Part shown: positions 5,610-8,031 of the stretch, piece by piece
How the letters are laid out: the number at the start of each line of letters is the position of its first letter
Numbering within the stretch: the first letter of the stretch is position 1
Assembly: GCA_030453435.1 (NCBI GenBank)
Contig: JAKDKI010000086.1
Location: 1-8,031 of the forward strand
DNA length: 8,031 nucleotides
DNA from: Kocuria sp.
Lineage (GTDB): Bacteria; Actinomycetota; Actinomycetes; Actinomycetales; Micrococcaceae
Reading direction: 5' to 3'
Notes under the pieces: generated by a model
The model's input: only the letters and a program-made list of their open reading frames with translations
Databases searched by the model: none
What the model was told of the DNA's origin: nothing
Position numbers and translations under genes: made by a program

Positions 5610-6254
5610 GTGACTGACCAGACGTCACACGGAACGGACGAGGACGCGGACAAGCGGTCCCGGACGGCCACGCGCAGGAGGCTCGTGGCGTCGTCGGCGG
5701 GGGTTTTCGCCGAGAAGGGGATCGACGGCGCCTCCATCGGCGAGCTGTGCGCGGCCGCCGGCTTCACGCGCGGAGCCTTCTACTCCAACTTCGCGACCAA
5801 ACTGGATCTGGCGGTGGCGGTCTTCGAGAACCTGGTGGAAAGCCTGATCGAGCGCCTCGACTCGGAACTGGAGCAGTGGCTCGACTCCGACGCCGGCACC
5901 GAGGAGGTCGTCACCCGCATCATCGAAGGCGTCACGGACCAGTCGTCCAACATGAACGTGCAGGCCGTCCGCCTCGAGCTGTTCCTCGCAGCATTCCGCT
6001 CGAGTGAAGTTCGCGATGTCGTCCGACCGTTGCGCAACAAGCTCTACGGCGCCGTTGAAAACGCGCTGGGCCGCGTAGCGGAGAGCCAACACCTGGAGTT
6101 CACGATCCCTGCGTCCGACATGACCCGACTCATGCTCACCAGCTACAGCGGTCAGCTGACCGACCGCATGGCCATGGGTGAAATCACTGATCAGAAGGTC
6201 ATTCCCACCATGTGGCTCGCGTTCACCCGCCCCGCAGGCCAAGCGGAGCACTAG
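5610..6254 (+). CDS. TetR/AcrR-family transcriptional regulator
   Basis: This is a helical repressor of 214 residues, typical for TetR. The DNA-binding domain covers about residues 17-66: ATRRRLVASSAGVFAEKGID, then ASIGELCAAAGFTRGAFYSNF, the standard helix-turn-helix and recognition helix, and KLDLAVAVF. Residues 70-205 form the variable ligand domain, whose ligand cannot be read from sequence. The GTG at 5610-5612 is chosen because AGAGGGAG (5593-5600) lies 9 nt upstream. An in-frame ATG at 5577 is 11 codons earlier, has no ribosome binding site and lies inside operator 2, so it is unlikely unless the transcript is leaderless. The gene is divergent from the YhgE/DUF3533 membrane protein and probably represses both it and itself. 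The ABC-F gene follows in the same direction after 237 nt and could be partly served by read-through. Confidence 0.93.
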   Translation: MTDQTSHGTDEDADKRSRTATRRRLVASSAGVFAEKGIDGASIGELCAAAGFTRGAFYSNFATKLDLAVAVFENLVESLIERLDSELEQWLDSDAGTEEVVTRIIEGVTDQSSNMNVQAVRLELFLAAFRSSEVRDVVRPLRNKLYGAVENALGRVAESQHLEFTIPASDMTRLMLTSYSGQLTDRMAMGEITDQKVIPTMWLAFTRPAGQAEH

Positions 6255-6298
6255 ATTTCTCGCCGGCCCGGGGTTACGCTTCTCGGGTCTTGTTGTCC

Positions 6299-6372
6299 AC
6301 GAAAGGTGTGCGCTGTGAAGCTTGCCGGTTCTCTCTGAGCCCGCCGCTGCACGCGCTTCTTCACGCTTTCGT
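6299..6372 (+). promoter_or_regulatory. Leader hairpin sequestering the first leader-peptide start
   Basis: In the RNA, ACGAAAG (6299-6305) can pair with CTTTCGT (6366-6372), and GTGAAG (6315-6320) with CTTCAC (6359-6364). The two stems stack with a 9-nt bulge on one side and 1 nt on the other. The paired strands contain the ribosome binding site AAAGG and the GTG start of the first leader frame, so the fold would hide them. The pairing is read directly; folding in the cell is inferred. Confidence 0.4.
6315..6338 (+). CDS. Candidate leader peptide 1 (MKLAGSL) of the ABC-F gene
   Basis: GTG-AAG-CTT-GCC-GGT-TCT-CTC-TGA encodes a seven-residue peptide. GAAAGG (6301-6306) provides a ribosome binding site 8 nt upstream. 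An in-frame GTG at 6306 would give ten residues but overlaps that site. The frame begins 60 nt after the TetR stop and lies 154 nt before the ABC-F start. A ribosome held here would mask the stem arm at 6344-6356, which can pair near the second leader frame. Such short frames are common by chance, so this is a candidate only. Confidence 0.35.
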   Translation: MKLAGSL

Positions 6373-6462
6373 TCCTTAATTGACGACGCCGCTCTGACCC
6401 TTCTCTTTCTTGCTCGCCTTTCGTAGGCGGTTGCTGAGGGCCATTTCATGGCGCGGCAGCGG
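6344..6462 (+). promoter_or_regulatory. Long-range pairing and local hairpins in the ABC-F leader
   Basis: CCGCTGC-A-CGCGC (6344-6356) pairs with GCGCG-GCAGCGG (6451-6462), 12 bp with one bulged A, closing most of the leader. Between the arms are the hairpins CGCCT-TTCGT-AGGCG (6415-6429) and GCCAT-TTC-ATGGC (6440-6452). The second contains the start codon of leader frame 2 and overlaps the long-range arm by two bases, so the two cannot both form fully. CCGCT (6389-6393) is another partner for AGCGG (6458-6462). Competing stems fit an attenuator, though no clean U-tract terminator is seen. A pyrimidine-rich 9-mer, CTCTTTCTT, occurs twice (6403-6411 and 6469-6477). Confidence 0.4.
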
Positions 6463-6495
6463 ATCATCCTCTTTCTTTTCAGGAGATCCACATGA
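6448..6495 (+). CDS. Candidate leader peptide 2 (15 aa) overlapping the ABC-F start
   Basis: An ATG frame encodes MARQRIILFLFRRST and stops at TGA 6493-6495, overlapping the ABC-F ATG (6492-6494) as ATGA. GAGGG (6436-6440) lies 7 nt upstream, an excellent ribosome binding site. The peptide has basic residues around the hydrophobic core IILFLF. The ABC-F ribosome binding site AGGAG lies inside this frame, so a ribosome translating or stalling here would directly affect ABC-F initiation through coupling or masking. The start codon can be hidden in the hairpin 6440-6452. Regulatory leader peptides precede many antibiotic-resistance ABC-F and rRNA methylase genes, and this one fits that layout. 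It is unproven and needs conservation or ribosome profiling to confirm. Confidence 0.5.
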   Translation: MARQRIILFLFRRST

Positions 6496-8031
6496 CCCAT
6501 TCACAACAGACACTCATTACCTTTAGCGGCCTCGGCGTCACCTGGGCTGATGGCACGGAGTGCTTCACCGATCTCTCCGGTTCCGTTCCGCGAGGAGTTA
6601 CCGGGCTGGTCGGCGACAACGGAAGCGGCAAGTCCACGCTGCTGCGAGTCCTCACGGGACAACTCGCCCCGACGGCAGGGTCGCTACACCGCGCAGCCAG
6701 CATCGCGCACGTCCCTCAGGACGTCACCGCGAAATCCGAATGGACGATGGCCCAACTTCTGGGTATCGACCGCATCCTGAAAAGTCTCCGCGCGATCGAG
6801 GCGGGCAGTGTGGAGGAGGCGGAGTACGACGTCGTCGGCGATGACTGGGATATCGAGGAGCGCGCGCAGGCGGAACTGGCCGCGCGCGGGCTTCCCACCG
6901 ACCTGGCACGGTGCGTTGCGGAGCTGTCGGGCGGTGAGATCGTGCGGGCTGCGCTGGCCGGAGCGGTGCTGCGGCGGGCGCAACTGACCGTGCTGGACGA
7001 GCCCACCAACAATTTGGACACCGCCGCACGCGAGGACCTGTTCGCGACCGTGCGGGGGTGGAAGGCGTCGCTGTTGATCGTGAGCCACGACCGGCAACTG
7101 TTGGAGCTCGTGGATCAAATCGTGGAACTGCGGGACGGGCGGCTCACCGAATTCGGTGGCACGTACAGCGAGTACGAGACCTACCTGGCCACCCAACAGG
7201 AGGCGGCGCTGCGCGAAGTTTCTCGCGCGGAGGCTGAGGCCAAGAAGCAGAAGCGGGAGCGTGTCGAAGAGGAGACCAAGCTGAGCCATCGGGTGACCCG
7301 GGGCGAGAAGTTCAAGCGACAAAAGCGTAAGCCCGGCATGGCCATGGGCAACGATGCGATGTCGGCTCAGGTTCAGGCGGGTAAGTTACGCGGCATCCTT
7401 GCCGACAGGGAGAAGACGGCCGCTGCTGCGGCAGCTGAAGCTCGGGATGCCTTGCGTGCGGATCGGCACATCCGCGTTCAGCTGCCCCAGACCGTCGTGG
7501 CCAATGGGACCAAGGTGCTGGAGTTGGAGCGATCCCTTACCGATGGTGACACCGAACGGCTCGATATGGCCGGCCCGGAACGGGTGCGGCTGGCCGGTCG
7601 GAACGGTTCCGGGAAGACCATGTTGCTTGAACGAGTGGTCGCGTGGACGGCCGATTCCGCCGATTCCGCCGAGGGGCCACGCGATGCGGATCTAGCGGGT
7701 GTCGCCCCGTGGACCGTGCGCTACCGACTATCACCCGTGGGGTACATCCCGCAGCGATTAACCGTGGAACGTCCGGAGCTGACTTTGGTTCAGGAGCTGC
7801 AGCTGGCCAACCCAGCGGCAACCGAGCATGCGTGCCGCGAGACCCTGGCCCGATTCTTGTTCCGAGGTGCGCAGTCTGACAAGCAAATGAGTGAACTATC
7901 CGGCGGTGAACTGCTGCGCGTTGCCTTGGCGCGGGTGCTGACCTCGGAACCCGCTCCCAAGCTACTCATTCTGGACGAGCCCACTAACAACCTGGACCTG
8001 CGGTCGGTGGATCAGCTGGTGGATGCGCTCA
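6492..8031 (+). CDS. ABC-F family ATP-binding protein (3' end outside window)
   Basis: The open frame runs 513 codons to the window edge without a stop. It encodes a soluble protein with two ATP-binding cassettes and no membrane segments, the ABC-F plan of ribosome-associated ATPases. Cassette 1 has Walker A GDNGSGKST (41-49), Q-loop Gln76, signature LSGGE (145-149), Walker B with DEPTNNLD (169-176) and switch His199. A charged, Lys/Arg/Glu-rich linker follows (about 237-325), the region that reaches the ribosomal tRNA site. Cassette 2 has Walker A GRNGSGKT (369-376), Gln421, signature LSGGE (469-473) and DEPTNNLD (495-502); its H-loop would lie beyond the edge. The start ATG has AGGAG 6 nt upstream. 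Members either protect ribosomes from antibiotics or act in translation. The long leader with short frames and the neighbouring TetR/exporter genes favour resistance, by inference. Confidence 0.95.
   Translation, partial: MTHSQQTLITFSGLGVTWADGTECFTDLSGSVPRGVTGLVGDNGSGKSTLLRVLTGQLAPTAGSLHRAASIAHVPQDVTAKSEWTMAQLLGIDRILKSLRAIEAGSVEEAEYDVVGDDWDIEERAQAELAARGLPTDLARCVAELSGGEIVRAALAGAVLRRAQLTVLDEPTNNLDTAAREDLFATVRGWKASLLIVSHDRQLLELVDQIVELRDGRLTEFGGTYSEYETYLATQQEAALREVSRAEAEAKKQKRERVEEETKLSHRVTRGEKFKRQKRKPGMAMGNDAMSAQVQAGKLRGILADREKTAAAAAAEARDALRADRHIRVQLPQTVVANGTKVLELERSLTDGDTERLDMAGPERVRLAGRNGSGKTMLLERVVAWTADSADSAEGPRDADLAGVAPWTVRYRLSPVGYIPQRLTVERPELTLVQELQLANPAATEHACRETLARFLFRGAQSDKQMSELSGGELLRVALARVLTSEPAPKLLILDEPTNNLDLRSVDQLVDAL

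Noticed and set aside
6255..6295. Intrinsic terminator after the TetR gene (CCCG...CGGG, about 6266-6287)
   Set aside because: The stem is only about 5 bp with a 13-nt loop and a weak T-rich tail; not enough to call.
6380..6397. Third short leader frame TTG...TGA (MTTPL)
   Set aside because: There is no ribosome binding site and TTG starts of this length are expected by chance.

Overview
This is a high-GC window with GTG starts and dense gene packing, which points to an actinobacterium. A Micrococcales-type organism is my best guess, but that is inferred from protein character only. There are seven clear protein genes, two of them cut by or close to the window edges, plus two candidate leader peptides and several well-formed regulatory sites. 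I see no tRNA, rRNA, CRISPR array or transposase.

Left region (1-3310): a probable pyroglutamate (5-oxoproline) / D-glutamate module. A small biotin carrier protein (46-288, +) is followed 20 nt later by a FadR-type GntR repressor (309-1016, +). Convergent to them, with only 4 nt between stop codons, is a minus-strand operon. It encodes a YcsG-like NRAMP-related transporter (1827-3086) and a YcsI/DUF1445 putative hydro-lyase (1021-1821). ycsG and ycsI sit beside the 5-oxoprolinase genes (pxpABC, formerly ycsF-kipI-kipA) in Bacillus subtilis, and DUF1445 is related to mammalian D-glutamate cyclase, which makes 5-oxo-D-proline. The pxp genes would lie left of the window. The operon promoter carries two exact copies of TTGTTCAACAA, matching the FadR-family operator pattern TNGTNNNACNA. 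It also has a CRP/GlxR-like palindrome between promoter and start codon. Induction by substrate through the GntR protein, plus a global cAMP-type input, is therefore inferred.

Middle region (3311-6254): a perfect 15-bp terminator hairpin (3311-3345) separates the first module from a second minus-strand unit. That unit contains a DUF4870 small membrane protein (3388-3843) and a large YhgE/Pip-DUF3533-type membrane protein (3910-5514). A TetR regulator (5610-6254, +) is divergent from it. The shared 95-nt intergenic region holds two perfect palindromes 32 bp apart, centre to centre, placed so that each divergent promoter would have one palindrome over its -10 and the other over its -35. This looks like an autoregulated TetR/exporter pair.

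Right region (6255-8031): a 237-nt leader followed by an ABC-F family ATPase (6492 onward, cut by the window end). The leader contains two short reading frames with good ribosome binding sites. The second (15 codons) overlaps the ABC-F start codon as ATGA, and the leader can form several mutually competing stems. This is the layout of translation-attenuation control known for antibiotic-resistance ABC-F genes, and it is the most interesting undescribed candidate here.
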